Shown here: in pieces, positions 1 to 10,939 of the stretch
How the letters are laid out: every line of letters begins with the position of its first letter
Position numbering within the stretch: position 1 is the first letter of the stretch
Source of the DNA: Ciborinia camelliae
Lineage: Eukaryota; Ascomycota; Leotiomycetes; Helotiales; Sclerotiniaceae
Assembly (NCBI GenBank): GCA_025890175.1
Contig: JANPYM010000001.1
Location: 771,187-835,186, forward strand
Direction: 5' to 3'
DNA length: 64,000 bases
The notes under the pieces: model-generated
The model's database searches: none
Seen by the model: the letters and a program-made list of their open reading frames with translations, nothing else
What the model was told of the DNA's origin: nothing
Program-made: the position numbers and the translations under genes

Positions 1-2128
1 AGCCACATCGAACTTCAGTAAACCAACAAGGTATATTTTTCAAGGTCCGTTTACCACAAATACAGGGCTTCTCTACAAGGAACGGACATTTCGGACATGA
101 TTCACCATCGAGGTGACATTGATGCCTAGTTTGTGGATGACCACAAGTTCTTTGTCTTGTACAATCAAAATGACACTCGGGGGGCTTTGTTCCGCAAGGC
201 ATTGGCGGCTGCAGGACTGTATGGCCACAAGCACAGCTAATTTCATCAAAGATGGCTTCACGGCATGACCGACAAGGGCCCTTGTGGCAAAGTTCAGCGC
301 AAGCGTGGTTACCACATTTGAGCGGGCGTCCACAGACTTTGAGACAGATATGCTCAGCCTCGACGTTCTCTTCCGTAGGTGAAGCATTCAAGTTGCGATA
401 CTTTCGTTTTGCGGCTTGTCGTTCACTTGCTTTCTTTTCGCCAGAACAACATCGCTCACCACATTCATGCCTCCCACAGTTAAGTGTTGATCGACATACT
501 CGAGGGCACTGAGGCTTCTCATCTGTCCCTTGATGGCACATGGTATTTGACGTTATTCTGCCGCAGCGACATGTGATTGATACTGACTGAAAGCATGGTC
601 GGCACTCGCCTTCATGACAAATGCCTTGACAGGTATGTCCGCACCTCAACGGCAATTCACATTTTTCTTGACAGTGAGGAATATGCTGCATACAATCGGT
701 TCGTGGATTTTCGAGAAGTGTAGAGATTGGAGTTTTGCCACAAGGACAAGTTGTAACAGCATCGGGCGAGAATGGGCAGTGTGCAGGTAAAATATCTTGA
801 GGATGGCATTTCCTCTCACAATAATGACCTGGCTTGCCACAATCATAAGGTCTGCGGCATTCAGAACCACAATCAAAAGAGCCAATCCATGTCCTCGTTG
901 CAGAACTTTCACCGTCAAGCGCACTGGCTGGTGCTTGACTTTCGCGCTCTTCATCACGTTCCGAGCAAGGTAAAGTCTTTTCCACTTTACCACAATAGCA
1001 TGTAGATTCAATAGGAACTTCGCAACTGCCACAGAGGCCCTCATGACAGGTTCTTTCACAGTTATGTTCTCCGCATGGGAGTACATCGTCGCAGATTCGC
1101 CCACAGCCCCATCCGCTCTCGTATTTCGTGTCTAAACATCTTCTTGAAACAGTCTCCTTGCCACAAAAGCAAGGAAGAGAAGGCCCCATGTGACTACAAG
1201 GTGGGCAAGGCCCAGCATGGCAAATAAGATCACATGGATGTGGACAGTGCCCAATACGTTTCTTTGAACAACTCTGGCCACAAGAATGTGGTGGTAATCC
1301 AGCTTCTGAACGTGGTTCGACCTCTTTCTCGCACCAACAAGTGTACGATATTGGGATATCTTCTTTGGGCAAATTACAGCCAGGGCATCTCCATTGTCTC
1401 GGTGGTGGCAGTTCTCCATTCTCAACCGCTCGTTGTTGATGTGTGGATACCTCGTTCTTTGACCACTTTTTTACACACGATAAATGTAGAACCGACCAAC
1501 AAGTCTTACAACTCCATATTTTAGAATTTGGTAAAACTTCGTTGGTGCAAATCACGCACTCGTATTGTCCATTCGTAATATCTTCGTGAGTTCGAGTAGC
1601 AAGATCAGGAGCTTGCGATTTCGACATTCGACGTGCGCGTGGAGCTCGAGAAGGTCCAGATCCAGGTCGGCTGGCAACAGGTTGTCCAGGAACAAATGAC
1701 GGAGCATCTCCAGCCAAAGAACCAGCGTCAGACAAAGGACCAGTATGGTGGTTTGAAGTGAGTTGCCCCCCAAAAACTCTCCCGTTAGCCATAGGCTGTC
1801 CACGAGGACCTCCTCTTCGGCCACCTCGTCCAAACCCACCTCTTCTACCACGACCACCTCGATTATTTGCGTTCTGGTTTTGTGGATTCGATGGAGTTAA
1901 AGAACCTGAGACCGGCAATGGTGCTATAGGAGCTGGCCGAAGAGCTAAAGAGACATTCGGCCCTTGTGCCGCTGAATTTAGAGCAGCACTGGCATTTGTA
2001 TTTCCATTTGGATGGGTTAGTGCAGGCGCAGGTCCAGCATCCCGATGGCCGCCTCTCCTTGGACGACGAGTGCGTGGCCGAGGAGGACGACTGGGGCCAG
2101 GAGCTGGTGATGGTTCTGTAGTAGTCAT
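1..2128 (-). CDS. NF-X1 type zinc-finger protein (FAP1/NFX1-like), 5' part, truncated by window edge
   Basis: An uninterrupted frame runs from the ATG at 2128-2126 to the left edge (709 codons, no stop), so the C-terminus lies outside the window. Residues 1-190 are Arg/Gly/Pro-rich and disordered. From C191 a RING-like C4HC3 finger follows (CVICTNE, then CWSVLHLSC, then WRCPGC), ending near residue 250. After that come tandem NF-X1 fingers rich in Cys and His, with repeats such as CGxHxCxxxCHxGxC and CxCGK, through to the edge. This order is that of NFX1/Shuttle craft/yeast FAP1, nuclear proteins that act as E3 ligase or transcriptional repressor; yeast Fap1 binds FKBP12. No intron is needed in the visible part. 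The R3H domain usual at the C-terminus would lie beyond the edge. Short open frames on the opposite strand are shadows. Confidence 0.9.
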   Translation of the reverse strand, partial: MTTTEPSPAPGPSRPPRPRTRRPRRGGHRDAGPAPALTHPNGNTNASAALNSAAQGPNVSLALRPAPIAPLPVSGSLTPSNPQNQNANNRGGRGRRGGFGRGGRRGGPRGQPMANGRVFGGQLTSNHHTGPLSDAGSLAGDAPSFVPGQPVASRPGSGPSRAPRARRMSKSQAPDLATRTHEDITNGQYECVICTNEVLPNSKIWSCKTCWSVLHLSCVKKWSKNEVSTHQQRAVENGELPPPRQWRCPGCNLPKEDIPISYTCWCEKEVEPRSEAGLPPHSCGQSCSKKRIGHCPHPCDLICHAGPCPPCSHMGPSLPCFCGKETVSRRCLDTKYESGWGCGRICDDVLPCGEHNCERTCHEGLCGSCEVPIESTCYCGKVEKTLPCSERDEERESQAPASALDGESSATRTWIGSFDCGSECRRPYDCGKPGHYCERKCHPQDILPAHCPFSPDAVTTCPCGKTPISTLLENPRTDCMQHIPHCQEKCELPLRCGHTCQGICHEGECRPCFQSVSITCRCGRITSNTMCHQGTDEKPQCPRVCRSTLNCGRHECGERCCSGEKKASERQAAKRKYRNLNASPTEENVEAEHICLKVCGRPLKCGNHACAELCHKGPCRSCREAIFDEISCACGHTVLQPPMPCGTKPPECHFDCTRQRTCGHPQTRHQCHLDGESCPKCPFLVEKPCICGKRTLKNIPCWFTEVRCG

Positions 2129-3386
2129 AATATGAGAATATGCAAAGCTGGGAATCTTTTCCGAAATCTTTGTTTTCTTGTGTGGTAAAACCGTTTGCTG
2201 ATCAGTGGCGGGGTCGTTATTCTGTTTACTTTCCTTCCTTCGATGCAATGTAACCAAATTTTCGGACGATTGCAGAATATGAGAAGTTTCGTGAAATAGT
2301 AATTGCGCCTCAAAGATACGGCGACTTCAAACAAGACAAAAAAAAAGAAGAAGAAAAAAGTAAAGATCAAATAATATAAAATTTGGTAGAAGTTGTGTTT
2401 TTGCTTGTAAACGACGGAAGTGTCGACGTACTAGCAGAGGGGAAGACAAGGCTGACTTTATGTGGCAATCCATGAGCAGGGCTCTTAATCAACGCTAGGC
2501 GATAAGTTTAGCGTCTTTTGATCTTTTTAGCTTTCTGGTCCCCTCAAGTTCCACTTCGGAAGTTCGGATAAATTTCAAGTTGTCAACTCCAAGAGTCAAG
2601 ACTCACACAAACATACCTTTGACTCATACTCGCTCATCACCTCGAAGATTGGAACATTGCATTTGTATTACATATTGCGTGAGATGAGATGAGATGAGAT
2701 GAGATGACTCCGAAGCACCAATTTTGGAAAGAAGTTGAGATGTGAACGGGATAAGGATATTAAATAATAGGTTGAAGTTAATTTCGCCATCCCCAATGAG
2801 TACCTAGGTAGGGTTACAAAGTACGGATTATATGCCTGGGGTGACCTAGGTAATAGGTACCAGGTGGGAAATCTTATCTTGTTAGAATGAATGCCTTTAG
2901 TAGCCTTGTGTCACAAGGCTGGGGGAACTATATTATACCAATTTGTCTTTGTTCCATTGTCGGTCATAAATTTTTGTGTACTGGAACTTTGTTCCTTGAG
3001 ATATAGGAGAAATTTGCGGCATCAAAAGGTTTATTCTGCGTTTTCACCACGTACTCATCGAGTATTTATTTATTTTCTTCTCCAACACTTGAAGGAGGGA
3101 GTTCTCCACCAAGGCCTCAAGATAGCCTCATTTGCGTAAAGGAATAGTACTCAGCGGCTATCCATCCTATATGTATATAAAGATATATGAATACTGCATT
3201 TCCTTCGGTTTGTATCCATATCTTATCATTATCTCATCTGGCACGATGGTAAATGAATAAGCTTAATTCGCTCTGCCTCTAATTTCTCACCCCTCACCCC
3301 CTTTGCATTTCCGGCTAAGCTCTCTTCCTACCTATTCCTACTCCTTCATTATCAATGCTATATTTCCGATATCCCAACATCGTTTC
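2129..3386. other. Intergenic region
   Basis: I see no gene here. It holds a GAGAT microsatellite, TACCTAGGTA-type blocks near 2800-2860 and AT-rich sequence. It is the 5' flank of the NF-X1 gene. Confidence 0.6.
2681..2705. repeat. GAGAT pentanucleotide microsatellite
   Basis: Five perfect tandem copies of GAGAT in the upstream region of the NF-X1 gene. Confidence 0.9.
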
Positions 3387-4025
3387 CACATCCAATATTC
3401 CAATCCTCAGCACAATCTCAAGCGGTGTCACACTCTACTACCGACACCACCGCCATCTTACCTACCCCCAAGCCTGCTGCTCTCCCATCTCAACCCCTCA
3501 CAGCCTTTGCACGATTTCCACGTCTTCCCTTGGAACTCCGTCTTCAAATACACACCCACTGTCTGCCCTCCCCCCCGAATTCTTGAACCGGAATCCCCCC
3601 CCAGCCCCCTTCTCTCTCAAACATTCATTCCCATCTACTTTTCCTACTCCAGCAATCCCGTTCTCCTCCAACCCACCTCTGAATATCCTTCTTTCGCCCT
3701 CAACCACTACATATCATCTCTAAATCTCCGGGTTAGTCCTTCGAGGGATATTGTATATTTTCGAATAGACGCTAGTCAAATCTCCAGTCCTTACGTTTCA
3801 GCTTGGGTGGAGAAAATGGGGACTACGCTAGGATCGAGAGGTGATGGAGGGATGGGTGCCTATGCATATGGGTTGCAAATATTAAGATATCTAATTATTG
3901 GAGAAGAAGCTTGTTTTCACCTGACCGCATCACCCATCATTCTCGGCTCGCTTCATAATTTGACGGAGACAGGGGTAGTCGGTAGTCATCAAAGGGGAGA
4001 TACTACCTCTTGGGCCAGAGAATAA
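3387..4025 (+). pseudogene. 2EXR-domain (F-box-like) gene, apparently frameshifted
   Basis: One frame encodes a Ser/Pro-rich stretch, then FARFPRLPLELRLQI near 3504-3550, the signature of the fungal 2EXR domain (FxxFPRLPxELRLxIW). That frame stops at 3584-3586, just after a run of seven C (3570-3576). The continuation typical of the family, PPRILEPE followed by NPVLLQPTSE, FALNHY and RDIVYFRID, is in the frame one base away and runs to 4025. A one-base change in the C run would join the two halves. There is also no in-frame ATG upstream of the first half, which is open only back to a TGA near 3254. Either the gene is decaying, or a homopolymer sequencing error and a missed 5' exon explain both problems. 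2EXR proteins are abundant in filamentous fungi and their roles are mostly unknown. Confidence 0.5.
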
Positions 4026-4366
4026 AGTCAGTTTGCCCAAAGACAAGTGAATAATAAGAGAGAAAAAAGAAGGGTCTCGTTTGCCAATGGATGGTAAAAA
4101 ATATGGAATCTTGATGCATAAATTGTTCATCAAAAGGCTTCTAATATTTCTTTCATCTATCCATCGCACATTCATAAATATTCCTGCCATGTGCATTTCC
4201 ACTCCAAAGTTCGAGTCAATAAATATGACAGATTTCCAAACTATTCCTTGAGGCCCCAATTCGATCCAAACGGGTATTCTTTTATCCTGTGGCCTCCCAC
4301 CAGTATTCGAAATTTTATCCATTTATCGCAATATATTTCCTTTATATCAGCAACTCTCATTTACCC
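4026..4366. other. Convergent 3' intergenic region
   Basis: AT-rich space between the 2EXR relic and the 3' end of HIS1. No further feature recognised. Confidence 0.5.
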
Positions 4367-5529
4367 TCATCCAGCTCTCGTATTTGCAATATCGAGAATC
4401 AAGATATCTGTTGCTCCCACCGCCGACAATTCATCCATAACCACAGCGATCTTCTTCTTTTCGACCATCGAACTAACAGCTACCCAGCCTTCCTCCTCCA
4501 AGGCATTGATTGTGGGCGCTCGCTTTCCAGGAGTAATAATGACTGCCTTTGCGAGGTCCGCTCGTTGGACGTTATATTGGCACAGAACATATTTTTGCGC
4601 AGTGATAACACCTCGAATGCGGGAAGCAATGAGATCTACCAATGCTGGATTAGAGGGGTTTTTGGATTTTACGAGAATTGCCGTGCTCGAGACAACTGTA
4701 TCGATGGCCTTTAAGCCTGCTGCTTTCATTGTTTCGCCAGATTCTGACAACTTATTAGTATGAAAGTTCTTGAGGATGATCGTGTATTTTGTACTCACCA
4801 ACCAGATCCACAATTCCATCAGCAACTCCAAGAGCGCATGCAGCCTCAACGCTACCACTGAGCTCAATAATCTTTGTCTTCAACTTGCGCCCAGATTTTT
4901 CAGCACCATCTGCCTCAGCCTCCAACGCGCGGAAGAATTCCTCGGACAGCCTAACGAAACTGGTACCGATGTTCTTTCCAATAAGATCTGATGGCTTTAC
5001 ATATGGCCCCTTCTCTGGTACTTGTACTTGTAGCTTGCAAGCACCAAATCCCAAATCCATTATCTCCACACATCCCTCTTCCTTGGCTCCTTGGACAGGA
5101 GTTGAAGTTCCTGATTCCGACTTTACCCTCTTCTCAGTTTCGACCCCTGTGGCATGTTCTGCAACTGTGTCTCGTCCAGTAATACCAATATCTACTCGAC
5201 CTTCACCAACAAACGTAGGAATATCGGCGGCGGGGAGGAAAACAAGCGCAATTGGTAGATTCTTGACCAATGCTATGTCGAGTCTAGATTCACGTCGAAA
5301 CTGAATATCCGCACCTTCGAGTAGATTGAGTGCTGCTTGTAATAGTCTTCCCTCTACCAATTACATCAGCCATCAGTCTCGAGTATAATATCCAATTCGA
5401 GTAGCATTTCGACTTACTTTTTGGTACTGCAAACAGTAATCTACCTTCTAAACTTTTGAGATCGTTAGCAAAGGGCTTATACTGCTCAGTCTCTTCATCT
5501 GCAATATATAACATCTTGAGAACCTTCAT
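4367..5529 (-). CDS. HIS1: ATP phosphoribosyltransferase, first step of histidine biosynthesis
   Basis: Three exons on the minus strand: 5529-5418, 5353-4799 and 4743-4367. The introns (5417-5354 and 4798-4744) have GTAAGT...TAG and GTGAGT...CAG borders and join the family consensus exactly: LLFAVPK|KGRLLQAALNLL, and VADGIVDLV|ESGETMKAAGLK. The enzyme condenses ATP with PRPP and is feedback-inhibited by histidine. Visible family blocks are RLDIALVKNLPIALVFLPAADIP, the DIGITGRDTVAEH substrate-binding segment and, at the C-terminus, the ACT-like regulatory part (GKRAPTINALEEEGWVAV...). The start is the ATG at 5529; the frame extends further upstream but without another ATG. The protein is about 347 aa, slightly longer than yeast His1 because of an insert near 5070-5130. 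Divergent from RPS28. Confidence 0.95.
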
Positions 5530-6309
5530 TGTAGCTTTCTTAAAACAGTAGGAGTTTGCTGCGTTGCTATGCGCCAAAGGCGTGAAACTGACAACTGACA
5601 ACTTCCAACGGTTTCAATAGGCTTCAATGGAAAATGCAAAAGTAGAAAAATTCGAGAGGGGCAACTCTTACTGATTTACGAGATCCATTTTGTTGAGAGC
5701 GTTGAAAGCAAGCCTCTCCTTTGTGTGCAGTACAACGTGAAGATATCTTGTTCACTTCCGATCGCGGGGTATTCACTGGACACACAAGCAGATACAAAGG
5801 GTGTAAAAGCTCGAGAATTGGATGAATTAGGGGTTGGGGGTAAAGTGGTAAGGAGTTTGAATCAAGTGAGGCCACGAATTGGATGATGATATGGGAAAGA
5901 GACAAGACTTCACTTGCGATATGACTCGTAGATAGTTCTTTGGCACCAACTCCATTATTATTAAAATGAAAAACGTTACTCAAGCTACCTACCATCAAAT
6001 ATGCCCCACGTGCCCACGTACCACAGGTTACAGGCACCGTACTTTCGGCGCTCGGCGTCTTCTCAAGTCCACTAATCCAAATATATTTTAGCGTGAAATA
6101 TATCCAATTTTGACGCTAAGAATATTAACGAGAATCTCTTGCCCTAAGCAATCTGCGAGCAGGCAAAAAATTATCACCAAATTCACGTCGACCAGTAAGA
6201 CCCAAGTCAATTTAACAACCATATCCCAAAATCCAAGCGCATTAATTCTGTGAGTGACTGAGGAGCTCATCTGTGATTTTTGGGTTCTAATAATACTCAG
6301 ATTGCAAAA
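5530..6309. promoter_or_regulatory. Shared HIS1/RPS28 divergent intergenic region
   Basis: About 780 bases between two divergent start codons, so both promoters must lie here. A 137-codon open frame on the minus strand (5624-6037) has no recognisable domain and is judged spurious. I could not place a specific factor site. Confidence 0.5.
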
Positions 6310-6696
6310 ATGGATGCATCAAAGGTCCCCGTCAAGCTCGTTAAGGTCACCCGTGTTTTGGGCAGAACCGGTATGTCGAAATTGGAAAATATGCATCTGC
6401 GGATTTGAAAGGAGGAAGTTCTGATAAAAATTAGGTTCCCGTGGAGGTGTTACTCAAGTCAGAGTTGAGTTCATGGACGACACCACCCGTTCCATCATCC
6501 GTAACGTCAAGGGCCCAGGTACGATTCACGATGATATTTTATTTCCCCCCACAATCATATTTCGGCAGCAAATATTCGAGAAAGGAAGGATTTTAGGAAG
6601 CCAGGAAGGTTATAGGCTAACATTTTCGAAACAGTCCGCGAAGACGACATTCTCTGCCTACTCGAATCCGAGCGTGAAGCTAGAAGATTGAGATAA
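6310..6696 (+). CDS. RPS28: 40S ribosomal protein S28 (eS28)
   Basis: Three exons, 6310-6370, 6435-6518 and 6635-6696, encode 68 residues, the usual eS28 length. The protein begins [20 protein letters not shown], contains the eS28 core [16 protein letters not shown] and [18 protein letters not shown], and ends [12 protein letters not shown] before a TAA. Introns of 64 and 116 nt have GTATGT...TAG and GTACGA...CAG borders. No single unspliced frame covers this gene, so a plain ORF scan misses it. eS28 sits on the small-subunit head near the mRNA exit channel. Confidence 0.97.
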
Positions 6697-7662
6697 GTTG
6701 TTAGTCTTGGTTGGTTGATGGGAGCAATGGGATTTTCTTCATTCATGCAGGTCTTTGCTACGGCTGTGGGCTGGGTGTACGTTTGATGAATATGGTTGAA
6801 TGAGATCAAGGAATTACTTTCACCACAAAATAAAAGACGCCCGATGAATTCCCGGTACAATACTTTTTCGACAATGTGCAAATCTTGAGACGTGAGAGGA
6901 TTATTGTATTGGCCGCAGGTGGCTTGGATATCGCAGCGCCGCAAGTTCACGCCAGCCTTTCGAGGGATTGGACCACAATTATGGCCTCATCGATTTATGG
7001 AGAAGTGTGATGGCCAGTTTTCTGACCTGTTATTATTCACTGTCTGTTCAATCTGCGGACCCAGAATTGAAGTATGGATTCTGGATACCAAAATTTCAAA
7101 TTTCGACAATGGGAATTTGATCAAATGCCCTCCAATACAGTCGATTTTTACATTTACCCATTCACTTTTCTCTCTGCACCCTGAAGTCATAGTTCATGTT
7201 GTTCTTCAATAAATCCTTCACACAGTACCTAGCCATAGCTACACCCACAAGCACAAGTCCTCTATATGTTATTTTAACTGTTTTCTCCTTTTCAAACCTG
7301 TTCCAACTCACGCATCAGTAACTCTACCTGAAAGTTCATGGAATATTTACAAGTACCGACTGTAAAAACATCGATCTATCCATGTGACCGACCCTTTGCC
7401 CAAATTTAATCAGTTTTGACTTGTTGGGATGACTCAACGCCATCAAAATCCTATTCGGAGATTCACAATTATTCCATCTACGAGTCAGAATTCAAAATAT
7501 CTCTCTTGACTCACAGTACGGCACATTGACATTCATACAGCCACTGATTCCCCAAAACAATAAATCTTCGTTACCTTGTGAGACTCAAGCAACAACCTTC
7601 TAAAAAGAACACTCAAATCCACATCCGGAACAACCAGAATCGAATTCAACAACCCCACAACG
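6697..7662. other. Intergenic region
   Basis: 3' flank of RPS28 followed by the 5' flank of the next gene. From about 7500 the sequence becomes CA-rich, as in fungal promoters and 5' leaders. No other feature found. Confidence 0.5.
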
Positions 7663-8406
7663 ATGTCTTCTCAATCTTTTCCTCCAGCCATCACACTCTC
7701 GAAGTCCCCGTCCGAAGAAGAACCCCACCAGCTCCAATCTCAACTTCGATCTGAATCTCAATCCCCATCTCAATCCCCATCACCATCACCATCTCCATCC
7801 CCATTTCCACCAATCCCAAATCTCGAAATCCAAAATCCAATCCAACATTTCTACTCTCAACTTCCTTCCGCTCCTCGACTAGGTTCATCACCCGCTTCAG
7901 TGGTATATTCTCCTCTTCCCTTGCAGGCGCAGGCGCAGTTGCAATTACAAACACCGTTACAGTTACAATCGCAACAATCTTCCGCCGCACCACCACCTTC
8001 TCAATACTCTCCATCACAACAATCTTCCGTTCCACCAAATCCACCGCATCACCCGAAAGTGCATCAACTACTCGTCCCATTTATCCCTCCACCTTCCTAT
8101 GCTCAACAAAATCAACCTGGACATCAAACCCCCAACCAAAATACCTATTCACCCATCGGCAACCTCTCCCCTTTCCCCTCTTTCTTCGTGCTGCCCTCGG
8201 ATTCGGAATCTGGATCTGGATCTGATTCTGAATCTGAGGAAGAGAGGGAGAGAGGGAGAGGCAGAGGCAGAGAAAGGATGACGTGGGAAGAATATGAAGA
8301 GGAGATGAAGATTGAGCGGGCGAAGAGGATGTGTGCTTGGTTTACGGGGGTCATGGCTGGGGGGTTGGTGGGGGTGGGAATTGTGAGGTGGTGGGTTTAT
8401 GGATAG
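7663..8406 (+). CDS. Low-complexity protein with C-terminal membrane anchor, unknown function
   Basis: Intronless 247-codon frame from ATG 7663. Residues 1-165 are Pro/Ser/Gln-rich with short repeats (SPSPSPSP, QAQAQLQLQ). Residues about 180-205 are an acidic Ser-Asp/Glu-Arg block. The last 50 residues look like folded protein: an acidic-basic helix (TWEEYEEEMKIERAKRM) followed by one hydrophobic segment, WFTGVMAGGLVGVGIVRWW, ending three residues later. This is the layout of a tail-anchored protein with a cytosolic disordered domain. I do not recognise the family. The well-formed C-terminus and CA-rich 5' leader argue that it is real. Confidence 0.6.
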   Translation: MSSQSFPPAITLSKSPSEEEPHQLQSQLRSESQSPSQSPSPSPSPSPFPPIPNLEIQNPIQHFYSQLPSAPRLGSSPASVVYSPLPLQAQAQLQLQTPLQLQSQQSSAAPPPSQYSPSQQSSVPPNPPHHPKVHQLLVPFIPPPSYAQQNQPGHQTPNQNTYSPIGNLSPFPSFFVLPSDSESGSGSDSESEEERERGRGRGRERMTWEEYEEEMKIERAKRMCAWFTGVMAGGLVGVGIVRWWVYG

Positions 8407-9468
8407 GATTGGATTCGTGGATTGGATTGGTGGATTGGATTCGTGGGATCGGTGGGTGCCTGCGTTACTGGGGTGGATTGTAGGATTGCGGGATGGGTAG
8501 TAATTTGGGAGAGAGGAGGGGAGGGGGGAGAAGAGGAGAGGAGAGGAGGGGGGGAAGCGGATTGATAAGATGGGATAGGGACATACCAGAGATAATATAT
8601 AAAGACACCTCCGACAAAGTAACCAAAAAGGCAAAACCCCCTTTTTTACAGAATGAGAATGGGGAGTAATGGAAGCATGAACGTCGAGGTTATATAGGAG
8701 GGAGGGTACCAGAGACCTCTCCTCTCTGGATGGGTATCCAGAAAGCAGAATCATCTCGCGAGAGAGATCTCAGGACACGATGGAGAAATATATGAATGAC
8801 GAGGAGAGGCCGGCGGGTTCCCATGTTCCTATGTTTCGTGTGGTGGAATACGTGGCACGTAGAGGTAATAGATATCAATCATAACGAGGTCCTAAAGCCA
8901 GCTACTAGCTCCCTTGTACGGAGCTGTCTTGAACAACCTACATCCTGCTCGCGCGATCATGAATGGATGGAATAGCTTTCCCACTTTCCCACTTTCCTAC
9001 TTTCCATCTCGAGGGCAAGCTAACAATATCCGGACTCGAGCCTGCAGGTGCATCCATCCATGGATTGATTGACTTAATGATGCCTTATTTATGAGGAATT
9101 GGAGATTGTGGGGCCAACCGGAAAAAAAAGATGAAGAAAAAAGATGCTAATAATGCAAGATCAACATCTCGAAAGAGTGCTGTCTGCGTTCTTAATTACA
9201 TCTCCCATGTTTATCCTAATCCAGAATCTCGTGATAAAATACACTTCTTACTCGTTGTTTGCACCTATTCTCTCTTATTCTATAATCGTCCATTACCAGT
9301 CCATCACTCATCAATAAATCTAAAGTTCAAGTCATCGCTTGGTCAAAAGGAGCAACCTGAATGCGGAGTGCTAAATGCACCAAACGCCTCGCCAAATGCT
9401 ATATCAATTTTTAGTGTTGCAACGCATGCTAGAAACATTTCAATGTTGGATTTCTCCTGGATATTAGG
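8407..9468. other. Convergent 3' intergenic region
   Basis: Begins with G-rich repeats (GGATTGGATTGGTGGATT-like, then a GAGGGGAGG tract near 8510-8560) and contains no recognisable gene. Open frames on either strand have no domain. Confidence 0.5.
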
Positions 9469-10939
9469 TTAGCCATGTTTGGTGTCTAGATTGTCGACGA
9501 AATCGGCAACTGCTTCGAAATATCCACTTTCGACGACGCTGGAATTATGGTCGCCGCTAGGGAGAGGTTTCCAGATTTTGGTGGGGGTTTGGCAGATCTC
9601 AAAGAGGCGGCGCATGTGACTAGGACTATGATTTGGGGTGTTAGTGAATGGGTGCAGGTAGTGTCTTGTGATATGAGTAGAAGTGTGGTGAGACAGAGGT
9701 AGTCAGACAAAAAGTTCTCGTAATGTGTAATCAGGTCCCAGAAGGGACGTCATGTTTTGTGGATGGAAATTGGGTCATCATTCTAGGAGGTGGTGTATGA
9801 GAGAAAGGAAAGGGAGTAGACATACGGTACAATCTCATCCAGGAGACCGCTGAGGAAGAGGATGGGAACTTCGGTAATGGTGGGAAGGTATGTATCTGAT
9901 GGCCAGACTTGATGGCATAGATAAGTAAGGTATCTGGCGGGTGGAATGACACTGAAAAATATTAGTGTTTGATCAGAGTTGTGCAGTGTGTATATATACG
10001 TACGATGGAATCAACTTTCTCATGGATAGAAAAGTATTTTCCAGAACTAGACCCACTAGTCTTTTGTCGTTTTGATTCTTGGCAACAAGCTGTATCGATA
10101 CCGCACCTCCAAGGCTCTGCCCGTAGATCACAATATCATTATCTCTTGTCTCTGCCCTTGTGCGAAGATAGTCGAAACCAGTCTGCGCATCTATCATGAG
10201 ACCTTTCTCATCCGGTGATCCGGTAGAAAGGCCATAACCCCGGTATTCCAGCATCAAAACACTACATCCTACGATGTTTATGAATCGTCTCGCGATAGGT
10301 ATTCGATGACCGATATTTCCGGCATTGCCATGAAACATGAGGATTGTGACATTCTTCCTCGACCTCGACTTAGGTGCTCGAATATAGAATGCTGAAAGCT
10401 TTTCCCCATCAGGTGTAGGGATCATCAACTCTTCGAAATCCGATATGCCAAATTGTGAGGGTCGTGGGAGTTCGGTGCGGGCCGCATTTGGGATGGAACT
10501 TGGATAAATTAAGGATCTAGAGGTTGGAGAAACATGTTGATCAGTATTTGATTGGGTGGTAACATCGTTTGGGGGTCGTGGATGGGTGAACGAAGTGGTG
10601 TGTGTGATATTTGTGATATGTGTGATAGAATAAATGATGGGGTGGGTGGATGGGGAAAAATACTTTTGCTTGAAGTAAAGAAGAGAACTTAGTAAAAAAG
10701 TTATACCCTGTAAAAAATTGTAAGTACAATGACAAACGCGGCACAGTTCGCCGTCATATTTTCTATGTAGGTAGATAGTCTCCTTTCACTGAAAAGAGGA
10801 ATTGTAAGTGAAGTAAGTGTTAAAAAAGAAAATGTACCGAAGACACAAGGACAGGGAATTTGAGGTAACCTGCGATAGAACTGGTAACAGTAGTTACCTG
10901 TTCAAAATAACCTCCTCCGGAAGAGTCTTGTGAAGACAT
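9469..10939 (-). CDS. Alpha/beta hydrolase, Bem46/ABHD13 family
   Basis: Five exons on the minus strand: 10939-10838, 10707-10664, 10516-10004, 9951-9826 and 9619-9469, giving 311 aa. All four introns have GT...AG borders and keep the frame. An N-terminal membrane segment (GITFLLSSLLYFKQ) is followed by the family block SLIYPSSIP. Next come the HGNAGNIGHR oxyanion motif, EYRGYGLSTG and the nucleophile elbow GQSLGG. The acid (SGLLDEIVP) and the catalytic His (GDHNSSV) complete the triad. Bem46-type proteins are ER or plasma-membrane-associated serine hydrolases; Neurospora Bem46 affects polarity of germinating ascospores. The substrate is unknown. The start ATG at 10939 gives the expected short N-terminus before the membrane segment. 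Confidence 0.92.

Noticed and set aside
1758..2135. 125-codon open frame on the plus strand
   Set aside because: It is antisense to the Arg/Gly/Pro-rich N-terminus of the NF-X1 gene, and its composition is the mirror of that low-complexity coding sequence.
5624..6037. 137-codon minus-strand frame between HIS1 and RPS28
   Set aside because: No domain, no protein-like composition, and it occupies the shared promoter space.
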